From positions 248,001 to 312,000 of the forward strand of contig LNKV01000014.1 in the NCBI GenBank assembly GCA_001465935.1: DNA of 64,000 nt, read 5' to 3'. The position numbers and the translations under genes are program-made. Shown piece after piece: positions 33,475 to 45,114 of the stretch; position 1 is the stretch's first letter; each line of letters opens with the position of its first letter. This stretch comes from Clarireedia homoeocarpa. Taxonomy: Eukaryota; Ascomycota; Leotiomycetes; Helotiales; Rutstroemiaceae. The notes under the pieces were generated by a model. It ran no database searches and was not told where the DNA came from. It saw only the letters and a list, made by a program, of their open reading frames with translations.

Positions 33475-35190
33475 ATGGCTGCGTATGACAGACTTGATAT
33501 CAAAGAATCGAGTAACTCTTCTTGGTCTTCTAGCTTAATTCAACAACTTGCTTCCGTTCTCCCAAAAGATATCTCGTTCAAAATCTATCACCTTTCTACC
33601 CCTCCAACCAAAACCTCATCTTTGTATTCCGCACCACCCAACTGTCGCCCTGACAGAACGTATTGCGAAAGTCATTTCCTGACTGCATCAATTCGAACAC
33701 CATCGCAACAAATCGCTTCCGAATTAAGTGAAGTTCTGGTTTTCGCGATCGAAATACTCATTTACTCTACAGCATACGATACCACATTTTTTGTTTCCAA
33801 AGCGGATTCGACAGGTTATCTACATCTTCTGAACTTACCAAAGGGAACTCCTTCTCCGATAAGGGCAATCAGTACCATCTTTTTACGACATCTCGTAGAC
33901 CAACATCAGAGGAAGAATACCAAAAGCATCGTCTCCCTGTTTGCGCGAGCTCAAGACCAGTACCTGTTTCCAGGCAGCATTGAATACAACGGGAAGCATG
34001 TATTGGATGATAGAGGGTTGGTGCGTTGGTGGTGCCGAGTTCTTGATCCTTTGATCGAAACAAGTGAAGCATCAATTCGCTCAGGGAATTCCGAATGGGA
34101 GGCAGTGAAAGGCTTTCTTATTGTGCCAGGGCAAGATGAATATGAAACACGATCATACCTGCCGCCGAGAGCGAAATTGTTGCAATCAGACTGTCCTTGG
34201 ACGATTGGACACCCATTGAAGCAGATCTCGAGACATTCAGCTGACGTTCCTCCACGTTGCTTTGTCCCTCACTATCCAGACGATCCTAAAGCAAGATTCT
34301 TGGACGAATTAGGTGATGAGATAGGCCGGGGTCAAGAAGATGCGAGTGGCCATTGGAAAAGTGTGAAGAGTATCGATCAATTCTGGGAGATGATGGCATA
34401 CCGTCAAGAGTGTTCTGCGGGACGACTTGTTGGATTTATCTGGATTGTGTTTACGCCTCTTATTAAGGATGACTCTTCTGATGTTAACCTGCCTAGCAGC
34501 CAGAGCACAGTGGTAACCAGCGACACACAACTCAACTCGTCTTTTATAACAATGGCCGACAGGACGATAACAGCTCTTTCAACGCCTTCAACCTCATTTG
34601 CAGACTCCTTCATGTCTACGGATTTGTCATCTAAGAGAGAAGGGTCATTGCCAGGCACGCAACAAAGTGCAAGCTCATCAGCACCCTCTCATCCCAAAAA
34701 GAAAAGAAAGAAGCTTTCGGGTATTATCATTCCACGTCAACCACGGATCAAGACCGAAAACAAGAACTACTTGCTTGATAAACCTGAGAGTAGTGCATAC
34801 TACAGCTGGCGCCCAGAGGGTCGTGGACAAGTTATTGTGGACGAGACAGACTACAATCGTATCACAGAACTTCTGCTTCGCTTAGACTTCGCCAACTTGG
34901 AGTTAGCAAGCTCAAGTTCTCGGAGATGGATCCACGAAGTGCGGTCAGGGGCTGGCAGCATGAGTAGCTCCTGGGGCGCAATGGTTACGGGGACTCGAGT
35001 ATTAGAGACAGCGGTCAAAGCTGGAGAAGGTGGCATTAACACTCTCAACATCGGACTGGTGCGGAAGAAGAGGAAAGCTGGCGCAGAAGAGACAATAGCA
35101 TCTACCACTGCTTCTGCTGCTACAATTGTTCAACCAGAATCGGTAAATCTTCTTGGAGCGGGCATGGTTCGGAAGAAGGCAAAGACCTAA
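33475..35190 (+). CDS. rtt109: Histone acetyltransferase Rtt109 (KAT11 family)
   Basis: Acetylates new histone H3, mainly Lys56, together with Asf1 and Vps75 during replication-coupled chromatin assembly. Single exon, 571 residues. The first true ATG is 33475, giving MAAYDRLDIKE. Family blocks seen in order are LAFAIEI-like LVFAIEILIYST, then FVSKADSTGYLHLLNLPKG, the core SLFARAQDQYLFPGS, LDDRGLVRWWCRVLDP, and WEMMAYRQECSAGRLVGFIW. Together these cover the KAT11 catalytic domain, to about residue 345. A disordered region then carries basic nuclear-targeting clusters (PKKKRKK, RKKRK), with conserved short segments around KPESSAYYSWRPEGRGQV. The protein ends in two similar motifs, NIGLVRKKRKAG and LLGAGMVRKKAKT, a small internal duplication. 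The promoter is shared with mL57. Confidence 0.94.
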   Translation: MAAYDRLDIKESSNSSWSSSLIQQLASVLPKDISFKIYHLSTPPTKTSSLYSAPPNCRPDRTYCESHFLTASIRTPSQQIASELSEVLVFAIEILIYSTAYDTTFFVSKADSTGYLHLLNLPKGTPSPIRAISTIFLRHLVDQHQRKNTKSIVSLFARAQDQYLFPGSIEYNGKHVLDDRGLVRWWCRVLDPLIETSEASIRSGNSEWEAVKGFLIVPGQDEYETRSYLPPRAKLLQSDCPWTIGHPLKQISRHSADVPPRCFVPHYPDDPKARFLDELGDEIGRGQEDASGHWKSVKSIDQFWEMMAYRQECSAGRLVGFIWIVFTPLIKDDSSDVNLPSSQSTVVTSDTQLNSSFITMADRTITALSTPSTSFADSFMSTDLSSKREGSLPGTQQSASSSAPSHPKKKRKKLSGIIIPRQPRIKTENKNYLLDKPESSAYYSWRPEGRGQVIVDETDYNRITELLLRLDFANLELASSSSRRWIHEVRSGAGSMSSSWGAMVTGTRVLETAVKAGEGGINTLNIGLVRKKRKAGAEETIASTTASAATIVQPESVNLLGAGMVRKKAKT

Positions 35191-36284
35191 AATCTCAAAG
35201 ATAAGTAACTACATTCGGAGAGCATTTCGATTCTGGAAAGAGTGCAACCTAGCATGGAGTTGGAAACGGAACTTTTTTTTAATATGAATACCCAGGATAC
35301 AGTTCACGCAGTTTCAAAACATCTAATACTACCCCATTACTTGTACAGAATTCCCGTGTGAAGATTCCAAGTGACATAGAATATGTCATGTATCAAGCCT
35401 AAAACAAAGTCATAGTCATGCCAAGATCTGAGCCATCCACGATACGGTTCATCTGTTGTCAAAAATACTCTTGGTTTCGAGGACAAAGGATCTAGTGATT
35501 ACATGACATCTTACATCACGGCCGGGCGAACACCATGTGTTGGCGGTTGGGTGACCCGTAAATGCATAGATACGTAAAGGTCGCTAAGCTTCCCCCATCT
35601 TTCCGGATATGATGAACATAGGAAGAGTTATCTAATAATGTATATAAGCGAGAATTTGCCTCTTCTAGCGCGCTACTTCCAGGTATGATGTCCCACTCAC
35701 ACATGGATAGAAACGTGAAGGTGCCATTTGGCGCCTAGCCCTACCAGTTCTGCTGATGCGCAGCACAGCAGCTTACTTACTTGGGAGGGCATACGAAGGG
35801 TTGCTCATGGCCCCGCGTTGGTGTATCCTCCAACGTGTGTATATCCGGGCTTGGGAGGAAGGATTTGCTCTTGGATATTAAGGTTTCTATTTCCTCGTAC
35901 TGCACATACCCAAGTGGGACTGCTGACGGAGGGATCGCATGGTTTTCTATTTTGGATGTGTATTCGCCGGTCGGGTGGTCTGGTCTGGCGGTGGTCATAT
36001 ATAGTGTATATGCCCCAAGGGGCAGGTAGCAGAGTGCCGACTATGATATAATTGTGTTTTTGGGATATCCTGCGGAGTTGTTTTTTGGACCTATTATTTC
36101 ATGATTGAGGGAGTAGGGTTCTTGTCTATAATATATTGTGGGTTCTTTCTTTCTTTTTCTCTCTCTCTTTCTTGATTTCTGCATTTACCGTATATTATAC
36201 GTATGTATATGTGTATGTATGCATGTATAGCCTCTGACTAAAGCATACCACTGACTCATCTGAGTTGCATCAACAACTCACAAG
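35191..36284. other. Intergenic region, rtt109 to RTA1-like
   Basis: 1.1 kb. A doubtful two-exon minus-strand gene (35516-35998) is discussed as a finding. A CT-rich stretch lies at 36140-36175. Nothing else is supported. Confidence 0.4.
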
Positions 36285-37694
36285 ATGTTGTTCCCACCTC
36301 TCATTCTAGCATCGGCGTTGTTGGTAGTAGTTGAATTCCCCGCTACCATAAATGCGCTCCGCATTCCTCGCGCCGCCCCCGCACTTTATTCTCCGATTGT
36401 TATTTCTTCACGCGTTGCATCTTCTGTCTACAATGATGATAGCACAGCAGACATGGCTGTCCCTAATACCAGCACGGTATTTTCTATCTCCTCTTCGGAT
36501 GGGAATGCATATCCTGCATGCGGCTCTCCGAGTATTTCAACCGCATTGGCATTCACGCTCATCTTCGGCGTCCTCACAATCGCACACACTGGCCAAGCAA
36601 TATACTACTCAAAAGTAAGTAACTCCTCTTCACCTTCCCATCTCACAAAACAACCAAAAAAACTAACCTCCCCCTCCTATCTAGCCCTATACCTACCCCC
36701 TCCTAACTTCCACTCTCTGGGCCTTCCTCTCCTTCCTCCTCCTCACCGTCTCCCTCTCCCTTCCGCATTCCAACGTCATTCTCTCTCTCCTCTCCAGCAA
36801 CCTCCTCCTCATCGTCCCCCTCTGGCTAACCACTTACCTCCACCTTCTCCTCCCTCACCTATCCAACTATTTCCTCCCTACACGCTCCCTCCTCAATCTC
36901 CGCGCGCCGGTTCTGCGCGCCCTATCTATTCTCTTTACACTTCCTATTGCCGTGCTGCAAGTCCTCGGCACGATGAAAGGCGTAGAAGAGAATGCTGATG
37001 GGTGGATACTATACACACTAGGTGTTGCGTTGCAAGGGCTCGGAATTGTGATCTTCATTGCAATGTTGGGTGTGTTGCATAGAGAAGTGAGAGATTTGGA
37101 AAATGCAGGAGTGTTGGGAACGGGGAAGGAGGAATGGAGAGGGGTTGTTTGGGCGGGGTATGGAAATGCAGGGTTGGTTTTGGTATGTTTGTCTTTCTTT
37201 TCTTCCCCTTCCTCTTCATAGTCCTCCTCTTGCCTTTACTTTTACGGTTGTGTTGGTATAAGATGGAATAAACTAACACTCACCAAAAGATCATCCTCTT
37301 ATCTCGTCTCATTCACCTACTGTCACCTAGTACAGGTACAAGCACTAATAAACAGCACATCTTCATACTAGAAGTAATCCCACTACTCCTCGCGACAATA
37401 TCATCGAATGTGCTGCATCCGGGGAGAATAATGGTTGGGGAGGAGGAAATGGAGAGGTTATGGGGAGGGGGAAAGGAGGAGTTTAGATATACGAGAGGTG
37501 TGGCTTCAGATGCGACGGCTAGTAATCCGTTGGAGGCTGAGAAGATGCGTGGAAACGGTGTGGAGGATGGGTATGAGGATAGGGATAGGGATACGGAGAT
37601 AGATGAGCGCGAGAGGGGGCGCGCGGAGGAAATGTGGATGTACGAGATAGAGAGTCGGATGAGGTACTATAACTTGTTGAGGGATGAGGTTTGA
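36285..37694 (+). CDS. RTA1-like multi-pass membrane protein
   Basis: Member of the fungal RTA1/RTM1/RSB1 superfamily of seven-helix plasma-membrane proteins linked to lipid export and resistance to toxic compounds; the substrate here is unknown. Three exons, 36285-36614, 36685-37182 and 37290-37694, give 410 residues in phase. A signal-like hydrophobic start (FPPLILASALLVVVEF) is followed by an extracellular segment and then helices around ALAFTLIFGVLTIAHTGQAI, LWAFLSFLLLTVSLSL, LLLIVPLWLTTYL, LGVALQGLGIVIFIAMLGVL, AGLVLIILLSRLIHLL and the last, ILEVIPLLLATISSNV. The HPGRIMVG box closing the last helix is typical of the family. The cytoplasmic tail is charged (RDRDTEIDERERGRAEE). Helix-rich CT codon use in exon 2 makes the minus strand purine-only in places. 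Confidence 0.82.
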
Positions 37695-38069
37695 AGATCA
37701 TTGTTTTGAATGCATCTAAGGGGTTTGTGATTACGCTTTTGTGAATGTGTGCTATATTTTCGTTGGTGACTGACTGGCTGTTTACAAGATCCTGTGAACT
37801 GGACTTTGACTTGTAACCATAGATGTTAGTGATATGTCGGGGACTGTAAATGGAGACATGATTTTACTCGTTGTTAGAGATATCAAGTTTGCTCAGCTTA
37901 AGATAATTGACCAGAAAAGTAAACATGCCTTAATTAGGATATCGTAAAACAATAAATATCATTACATTATCATGACCCCATATAGTAATCATATGCACAA
38001 GATGTACGCTCTCTTTTACCCCTCTCACTGTTTTACAAAGTAAACACCTCCCCATCCAGCGATCGACTC
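37695..38069. other. Convergent 3' gap
   Basis: 375 bp between the RTA1-like and LCCL gene ends, AT-rich near 37930-37970, consistent with 3' UTRs. Nothing else seen. Confidence 0.4.
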
Positions 38070-39974
38070 TTAACTCGGTCCCTTCTTCATCTGCGTCCAC
38101 GACCCATCTGCATTCCAGATGCCTGCCTTAGTATAATCCCAGCTCCTAGGACCTTGCATGTACGCGAATCTAAAATATTCCGGTTCTTCAACGAAAGACG
38201 GATCCTTCGACCAGATAAAACGCTTGTTACTGCCATATGTATCATCGGTATATCCTCTAAAACGTTCTACATCGTTTACTAGTACACTGATACCATCGAA
38301 AGGATCAGGTGGAGGAAGCCACGAGAAAGAGATAGTGGAAATGTTTCCGATTGTTTCGATTGTGGGTTCGAGGATTTTGGGGAGTGCGGAATTGTGTTGA
38401 GCGTCGCCTTGAAGCGCGGCGGGTGTTTGCAAAACGGGATCGAAGCCCCAACGTGCGATACCGTTGATAAAGAGGCCAACAAGAAGACCTTGGTATAGGA
38501 GAGCAGGGCGGGTCTGCATGCTTGTGCCAGGGAGGAGGAGCAGCGCGAGGATATAGTGATGGATACGCAGAGAAAGACCGGGTATCAGGAGAGAGATGAT
38601 GATTGCGGTTAGGAAAATGCCATATAACCCGAGGTAGCGGAGAAGACGACCTTCCATGCGAAAGAAAATAGCTTGTTTGATGACAATCACGAAGATGAAT
38701 ATGACGATTAGAGCGAGGGCAAGTTTTGCGCCTGGCTGCTGGTTTATGTCGTGGGCGTTGAGACGTTGGATAGGTATCCACTCGAATGTATAATTCGATA
38801 ATGTTCCGACCCAACACCCACCGAGCCACAAGACGGTCTTCTCAACTTGAGCCGTTAAACCAATCAAAGTGCGTCGAACACCCATGTATCTGTAGATGGC
38901 AAATGCACAAAATGCTGCTGGAAGAAACTTTCCTAAAATGTTTGAAACGAGATCAGCCATGCTAGAATGGTATGGTGGATCAGAACCAAGACCAGTGTGA
39001 GCGAATAGCCCAGTAAATATGGAGAAGAAGAATAGCGCTGGCGAGTCGGTGAAGAGCGACAGCAGGATGGTAAAAGTAAGAGACACAAAGAGAAGCGACC
39101 AGCGCTCATCTGTAGCTTTACAAGAAATTCCTTCCTCAAATGCAAAGGATGATGGGAACCCGGAATCAAAACCAATGCTTTTAATGCCGTGCTTTTTCGA
39201 GCTCTGGTAGTTGTGGTTTTCTCCAACCAGAGTGACAACGCCACAGCCGCCTTTGGTATTGTCGATGACACCTGCATGGATAGCAGCTCCACAGATAAAA
39301 CTATCACTTCGATAGATTGCCTTGCTGTTGTCCCTTGAAGGGCCCCCAATCACAAACGGTCTATAGTTTATCTGTTGAGCGCCGACAGCTCGAGGGTCCA
39401 GAACCATATAACTGGCGCAGTTTGCCGGGCATCTGAACGCAAACCCGCTACCATTGAACGGCCTGCAATCATTCCCATTGAGCCCACAACTATTTCCTGC
39501 AACCCAATAGGTATTTCCACATCCGATATTTCCTGGTGTCCCCCAATTCGCAATTTCAGTAGTGATTGTGCTCTGCCTTAAAACAAGCGCAAATGATAGA
39601 ATCCAGCAAAAGTAAAATGCCACCAAAAGTGTGATCTTATGTTTCCTCTTGGGCACATATCGGTCCAGAAGTCGCAAAGGCGCTTCTTGAATAGATGGAA
39701 ACCACGGGTTTATGACATTGATCCGCGGTGGATCTGGTCCTTTAGCCCATTGCAAAGCTCGTTTGCTTACACGTCGAACCGGAACCGGAATCCATCTCAA
39801 GTATCGATACGAAGACTGGTCTTGCAGAAAGCGCGGGGTTGGAGGGGAGCTGTCGTCCGAAAGTTCGTTCATCGGTAGAAGTTGGGTTCGGGAAGATTCG
39901 TCAATGGGATCATCGGGATGATCATGGTCCCTAAAACGAGGATGCCCGCCTTCTGGATCGTGTTGATCTGCCAT
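38070..39974 (-). CDS. Fungal LCCL-domain polytopic membrane protein
   Basis: A 634-residue intronless membrane protein. The first ATG is at 39974 (MADQHDPEGGHP); the frame extends further upstream only through a GTG. A cytoplasmic N-terminus of about 110 residues precedes one membrane helix (ITLLVAFYFCWILSFALVLR). The LCCL domain follows at about residues 155-290, with its Cys pattern: IGCGNTYWVAGNSCGLNGND, FRCPANC, FICGAAIHAGVI and GGCGVVTL. After a linker (SIGFDSGFPSSF) come about seven more helices. The C-terminal tail is soluble and ends near RSWDYTKAGIWNADGSW. LCCL domains are thought to bind lipids or ligands, and this fungal architecture has no assigned function that I know. It is head-to-head with the QTRT2 gene. 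Confidence 0.85.
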   Translation of the reverse strand: MADQHDPEGGHPRFRDHDHPDDPIDESSRTQLLPMNELSDDSSPPTPRFLQDQSSYRYLRWIPVPVRRVSKRALQWAKGPDPPRINVINPWFPSIQEAPLRLLDRYVPKRKHKITLLVAFYFCWILSFALVLRQSTITTEIANWGTPGNIGCGNTYWVAGNSCGLNGNDCRPFNGSGFAFRCPANCASYMVLDPRAVGAQQINYRPFVIGGPSRDNSKAIYRSDSFICGAAIHAGVIDNTKGGCGVVTLVGENHNYQSSKKHGIKSIGFDSGFPSSFAFEEGISCKATDERWSLLFVSLTFTILLSLFTDSPALFFFSIFTGLFAHTGLGSDPPYHSSMADLVSNILGKFLPAAFCAFAIYRYMGVRRTLIGLTAQVEKTVLWLGGCWVGTLSNYTFEWIPIQRLNAHDINQQPGAKLALALIVIFIFVIVIKQAIFFRMEGRLLRYLGLYGIFLTAIIISLLIPGLSLRIHHYILALLLLPGTSMQTRPALLYQGLLVGLFINGIARWGFDPVLQTPAALQGDAQHNSALPKILEPTIETIGNISTISFSWLPPPDPFDGISVLVNDVERFRGYTDDTYGSNKRFIWSKDPSFVEEPEYFRFAYMQGPRSWDYTKAGIWNADGSWTQMKKGPS

Positions 39975-40637
39975 ACTGGATCGAACTATGCACCGTGAAC
40001 TGATCAGAGCTTGAAGATCCGAGGCTACCGAGCAACGATCACTCGACTCGATATTCACTACTTGATTGCATAAGAAAGGTTCCTGGCTTGTGAACCCAAG
40101 TATTAATGAGCGTCGTCAAGCTAAATCCAAAGGCTCCAAAATCGACGGCTAGCAAAGTAACAATGCAAAACGTGCAAACGATAAAATGTGGAAGTGTGAG
40201 GTGTAAAATAGAAGTGTGAGGTGTAAAATGTTACAGAAGCTCAAAACACGGAAAAGTAAGCTTCACCAGCCATCGATAAGGATAAGCACAGCCGAGGACG
40301 ATCTTGGCACCAATCATGCATTGCCCTGGACTTTTAGCTCGATCCTTCCGAGCTAGTACGATTTAGGCGCTTCCTAACCCATTTTTGCTGCTGGTATCAA
40401 AGTACGAGAACCTCAATTCCGCCCAACAGACAAGACGGTAGACATGCTGATGAGAAACTCAAGAGCATATTTGGATTCTACATTCTCGCCGGATACGTTC
40501 TGAGGGTTACTGGCCTGCAGAAAAACCAGTATCATCGTAGCCTTCCTCGAAGCAACGTTTGACTCAGAAACTTTTGAGACTTAGCACTCCAAACTCTGGC
40601 ATACTCACGTCTGAAAAGTTCTATCAATATACTCGAG
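39975..40637. promoter_or_regulatory. Divergent promoter region, LCCL protein / QTRT2
   Basis: 660 bp between divergent starts. Contains a two-copy 20-bp tandem repeat at 40191-40229. Confidence 0.4.
40191..40229 (+). repeat. 20-bp period tandem duplication
   Basis: GAAGTGTGAGGTGTAAAAT occurs at 40191-40209 and 40211-40229. Confidence 0.88.
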
Positions 40638-42079
40638 ATGGCTTCAAGGAAGCAGATGAAGCTCAGCTTCGAGATCTTGAGTAACTCGGATCATACCTCT
40701 GGTGTAAGACTAGGCACACTTGCTGTCGAAGGACGAAAAGCCCTTGAAACGCCAAATTTCATAGCCGTTACTTCTCGAGGTGTTGTACCGCATATGACGC
40801 CGGATGTCATTGCAGCACATGCTAAGTTGGGGGGTGTTCATATGGCATTAGAAGACTGTAGGTTTCATGTTATCTTGCTGTTCAGCCCTGATATTTCTTA
40901 GTCATAGAGAAGAATAACAAGACCACTCCTCCCATTTTAAACTGTCCTGGAACTACGTCTGCTCTTCACACTTTCACTGCTCTCCCGGCATCTCTCATAA
41001 CACTTCTTGCACCGAGAAGAACGCCAGCTGTTACTGCTCCTAATGGAAATACCAATACATCTATTTCTGTGTTTACCTCTACAGGATTTCAGGTTCTTCC
41101 AAACAAGTCTTACATAAACTCTATTGAGACTTTGCGGCCAGATATCGCGGTTGCACTGGCGGATATCCCGTATAGTACTACCGCTGGCCAGAAGCGCACC
41201 GCAAAGATGGGCGATAGAAGTGGACAATGGCTCTCTCAGCTTCTAACTGAGAAGTCGGATGGCCAGCCGGTCTTCGCCCCAGTTCTCCCGATTGACTACC
41301 AGAGTCAATGGGAATATCTCAATTACATCGTCGATGACCTCGTCGATGACATCTCTGGCCTTGCCTTCTACGACTCTAACATGCTCCCGGACATTCCCGC
41401 AACAACAGCTATGTCTACCCTCCCTCGTCTTTCACTCGACGAGCCATCATCTCCCCATCACGTCCTCAGACAAATCTCACTAGGCATGGATATCTTCACT
41501 ATCCCATTCATCAACTTTGCCACCGACGCCGGCATCGCACTAACATTCGAGTTCCCCTCCCCCAGCACCGCAACCGACTCCATCTCCAGCGAAACCAGCT
41601 CCATCCTGCCCCTCGGAATTGATATGTGGACCCCCACGCATTCAACCTCACTCCTACCTCTCTCTCCATCCTGTGCCTGCTACGCATGCACATCGCACCA
41701 CCGCGCATTCATTCAGCATCTCCTATCCGCCAAAGAAATGCTCGGGTGGGTGCTCCTGCAAATCCACAACCACTACACTCTCTGTACATTCTTCTCTTCT
41801 GTCCGTCAAAGTATCCAGAATGGGACATTCGAGAAAGATTGCGAGGAATTTGCACGGGTCTATGAAAGTGAGTTACCTGAGAAGAGCGGGCAAGGACCGA
41901 GAGTAAGGGGGTATCATTTTAAGAGCGAGGGACCAGGGGAGGGGAAGAAAAATAAGGCGGCGTGGGCAGCGGATTTTGGGAGCACGACGAATAAGAAGGA
42001 AGTGGATGCTGCACTGGTACCGGAGGAGGGAGCGGAGGGATTGCAGAATAAAGGGTTTGCGGAGAAGGTAGATGCATAG
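40638..42079 (+). CDS. qtrt2: Queuine tRNA-ribosyltransferase accessory subunit 2 (QTRT2)
   Basis: Non-catalytic partner of the eukaryotic TGT enzyme that swaps guanine 34 for queuine in certain tRNAs. Two exons, 40638-40857 and 40902-42079, joined in phase across a 44-nt intron; 465 residues. Conserved TGT-fold parts are RLGTLAVEGRKALETPNFIA, TSRGVVPHMTPDV, RPDIAVALADIPYS and the helix LLTEKSDGQPVFAPVLPIDY. The zinc site is complete: CACYAC gives Cys at about 331, 333 and 336, with the His of LLQIHNHY at about 362, spaced as in TGT enzymes. The C-terminal tail is charged and lower in conservation. Presence of this subunit implies the fungus salvages queuine, if the catalytic QTRT1 exists elsewhere. 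It is tail-to-tail with the gamma-tubulin complex gene, 182 bp apart. Confidence 0.92.
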
Positions 42080-42261
42080 ATAGATGCCCGCACCATACAA
42101 CACAGATTAGGGGGGAAATAATATGAATAAGTTTAGGTATATTTGCGGGGATAGAGTACTCCAGACCATACCATTTGGTGAATTTTTTTTCGCCAGAGAC
42201 GCTGGACTTGATAATCATCATCGACATAACTACAAAACAGGTCACTGTCCCCACACGTTAC

Positions 42262-45114
42262 CTATCTCCACCCATGACCCCCACCACCGCCCTCCAATCC
42301 ACCCTCGATCATCTCCCCCAACACATCCCAACTCTTCGCCTCCTCCCCCGTACTTGCCCTCGCTACCCCCCTCAACCCACTTCCCACAAACCTCACCAAC
42401 CTATCAAACTCCGCCTTCATATTCGCCAACTTCTGTACATACGCCTCCTCCACCTCTCCCTTCCCTGGTGATAAAATACTCAGGTCAACATCCACCGCAT
42501 CATCATCGTCCGATTCCATATCCCTTTGTTTCTCCACTTTGGCAATATTTCTAAAATTACGCGTATTTTGTTTCCTTGGTGTAGTCGGCAAGCCTAGCGA
42601 TGCAATTGTGAGATCCATCATCTCCTGCTGTTGATACATAGCCTCTTTGCTAGCAAGAGCGTTAGCGGCTTGTGCATCCTCTAACTTAATGCCTAGGTCG
42701 AGGATTTTGAGCACGGTTTTATGGATTAGTTCCAGTTTGCTGCCGAGAAGAGCTTCGTTGGTGATACGCTTGACGAACAGTGTGTGAACTTGGATCATGG
42801 CGTCTATGTCTTCCACGTCTTGGAGGTCTTGATGCATTTTCTCAGAATGTGGTGCGAGCACAAGGGATGTGAGGTAGTAGTATAAAGTTGTGTTAAACCA
42901 GAGCAAGCGGCTGCGGAGAGAGTAGTAGAGAGAGCGTTCTTCTGTGGTGCTGGCCATTGTTTGTTGATCGGTAACAAGGCGTTCGCGGGAGAGGATGTGA
43001 GAACTGCGTCGGATTTGGAATAGCAACGTGAAGATTTTCTGGTAAGATGGGATAGTCGATGGAGTGAGGACTATTTGGACAGGCCAAGAAAGGTGATAGA
43101 TAGGTTCGATGATTGAGAGAACTTTTACAGATTTGCGACACCTGTTGATGTCTTGGCTTCTCTGTGAAAGAGGCCGGATCCGTAGTCGCAACCTTTCGGA
43201 TATTATGGATGGATGTGAGCCGATTGTGCTTTGTGCAAGCTCGGTCAAGGGGAAACGATCATTCCAGGAGGCGTCTAGAGTGTCCAGCTTATCGAAGACG
43301 GTAGACATGAAATTCGAGGAAGTGATACCGTCGGCAATAAAGTAAACATGAGCAAGCGCATCGAGTGCTCTGCGCAAACTACAAGACTCAAAAAGAATTT
43401 GTCGAAGCCTATTGGACGTGAAGTGATGCTTGCTTCTAATCCACTCCTCAAATGCTACATCAAACAGCTCAGAAAATGGAGCCAAGGAAAACCTTGTAGT
43501 GTCACATACAGATTCGACGTCTAGTCTCGGTTCGGGCTTCTTCTTAAACTGAACTGAGTCAAATTGATTCAGCTGTTTTAGAACTACAACACTTTTGCCT
43601 GTATTGAAAATCTTCTCTGCAGCCGTATGTAGGAAAATGGGAGCATGTAAGGTCCCTGCTGCGGTCCTACGTAGTTTAAAACGAGATTGCCAGATTGAGG
43701 ATGGTTCAGAATGTCCGGTGAGCTCGGATACGAAGAAAACGTTATCTGTGCTATTCAATTCACCCTCCTCCATCCATGATCTTATAGGACGAAGATAAAT
43801 TTGGAAGCATTCAAAGAACAACTTTGCCATGAAAAAGTACAGTTCATCATCACCGGCCATTTGTGAGGTACATGTTTCATCATACAAGAACTCGAGGTAA
43901 CGGAAGGCATGAGCATACCGATCTTCTCCTAGACGCTTGATGAGCTCCGATAGTCTACCCAGAGGCCTCATAGACAAAGATACAGCATGGTGCAAGCTCA
44001 TTAGACTCACAACAACGTCTTTTGGGGGTGCCACAAAACTAGCTTGAATTTCGGACAACTTTGTATCAAAATCCATGAGTCGTTGCGATATTGATCCTTG
44101 CAAAACTTGCAGTAGGGGCACCTTCTGTGCGTCTTTCATCCATGTGCGGAGAACGTTTAGAGAGCAGCCTAGTCTTGCAAATGCTTCCATGAGCGAGTCG
44201 TAGCCATCCGTGGTTAAGTGCTTCAACGTATATCCCTTTGAATGGTTGATATTCACAGAGCTGTGATCAGGAACTTCAAACAAGGACGTTGACAATCCCG
44301 CAAACATAGATAGAACTTCTCGAATGGCTTGGAGCTCAGAAATAGGCTTCCGCACTGTTTTGAGCTGCATACCATTTACACTGGGTGGTTTTTGCCAAAA
44401 CTGCGCCTTTCTAAGTCTTTGCAAGGTATCTTCTTCGAGTGTATCCATAATCAGATCTTGCGGTTTCTGAATATGATCATCATCCACACTTGACTGCCCC
44501 GTTGTTTCGGTCACGTCAGACAACTCTGAACGAGTGTCCCCGAAAACGTCATCGTCATCTGAGCTGTCGGCTGCAAAATTCACGTTTCGCCAAACACTTT
44601 TCTCCCGCAACAAGGGGTCTTCTGCTACAAGATCTTTCCATTTTAAAGGAGGCTCTGGTTTGTCTTCCACTACTCTGATCAATTCTAGATCTCCGATTCT
44701 AGAGTTTGACACCGGCTTGTATGACAGTTCGAGAAGTAGATGTAGGACTTCAGGTTGCCATTTGAACTTCAACATCTGTAGCCTACGCAAGCGTTCTTGA
44801 AGAGCGTCCGCTAGGGCATCCTCGTTATAAATCCGAAATTTCTCGTCAAGACCTTTAAGCCCATCCGCGACATCGAATTGGTTGGTCCTATTGAAGTTGT
44901 GGTACCTCAATGCTCGAAGAGTTGTTTCACGGCATGCGATGAATCTCTTGGGATCAGACTAGATTTGTCAGTTCGGTAGTAACTGAGCCATGACTTTGCT
45001 GGACCCAAACGAAGCGTCAAAGAAGGTTGAAGACATAATTACCTGTGGCGAGAGGGATGTGATCGATGTGACGAGCTCCTCTGTCAAGGCCCCTAGCTTT
45101 GCAAGATGTGCCAT
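42262..45114 (-). CDS. Gamma-tubulin complex subunit, GCP5/Mod21-like (Spc97/Spc98 family)
   Basis: A non-core subunit of the gamma-tubulin ring complex, which nucleates microtubules at the spindle pole body. Two exons on the minus strand, 45043-45114 and 42262-44958; 922 residues, phase 0 junction. The N-terminal exon MAHLAKLGALTEELVTSITS joins SDPKRFIACRETTLRALRYH. The block PPLKWKDLVAEDPL with NVNFAADSSDDDD is the Mod21/GCP5 N-terminal mark. The GRIP1 region is long-helical. The C-terminal GRIP2 half includes SWNDRFPLTELAQST, YHLSWPVQIVLTPSTIPSYQ and IFTLLFQIRRSSHILSRERL, then LRSRLLWFNTTLYYYLTSLV. An acidic insert sits near residue 825, before the last helix (AEFDRLVRFVGSGLRGVARA). GCP4 or GCP6 are less likely because of the N-terminal motif. 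It shares a 380-bp promoter region with the GT15 gene. Confidence 0.87.

Noticed and set aside
36735..37058. Alternative plus frame after the RTA1-like first exon (Pro-rich continuation to 36998)
   Set aside because: The frame that follows the splice at 36614/36685 gives membrane helices typical of RTA1; the unspliced frame is low-complexity Pro/Ser from CT-rich helix codons.
39972..40058. Longer N-terminus of the LCCL protein from 40058
   Set aside because: That start is GTG; the first ATG in frame is at 39974.
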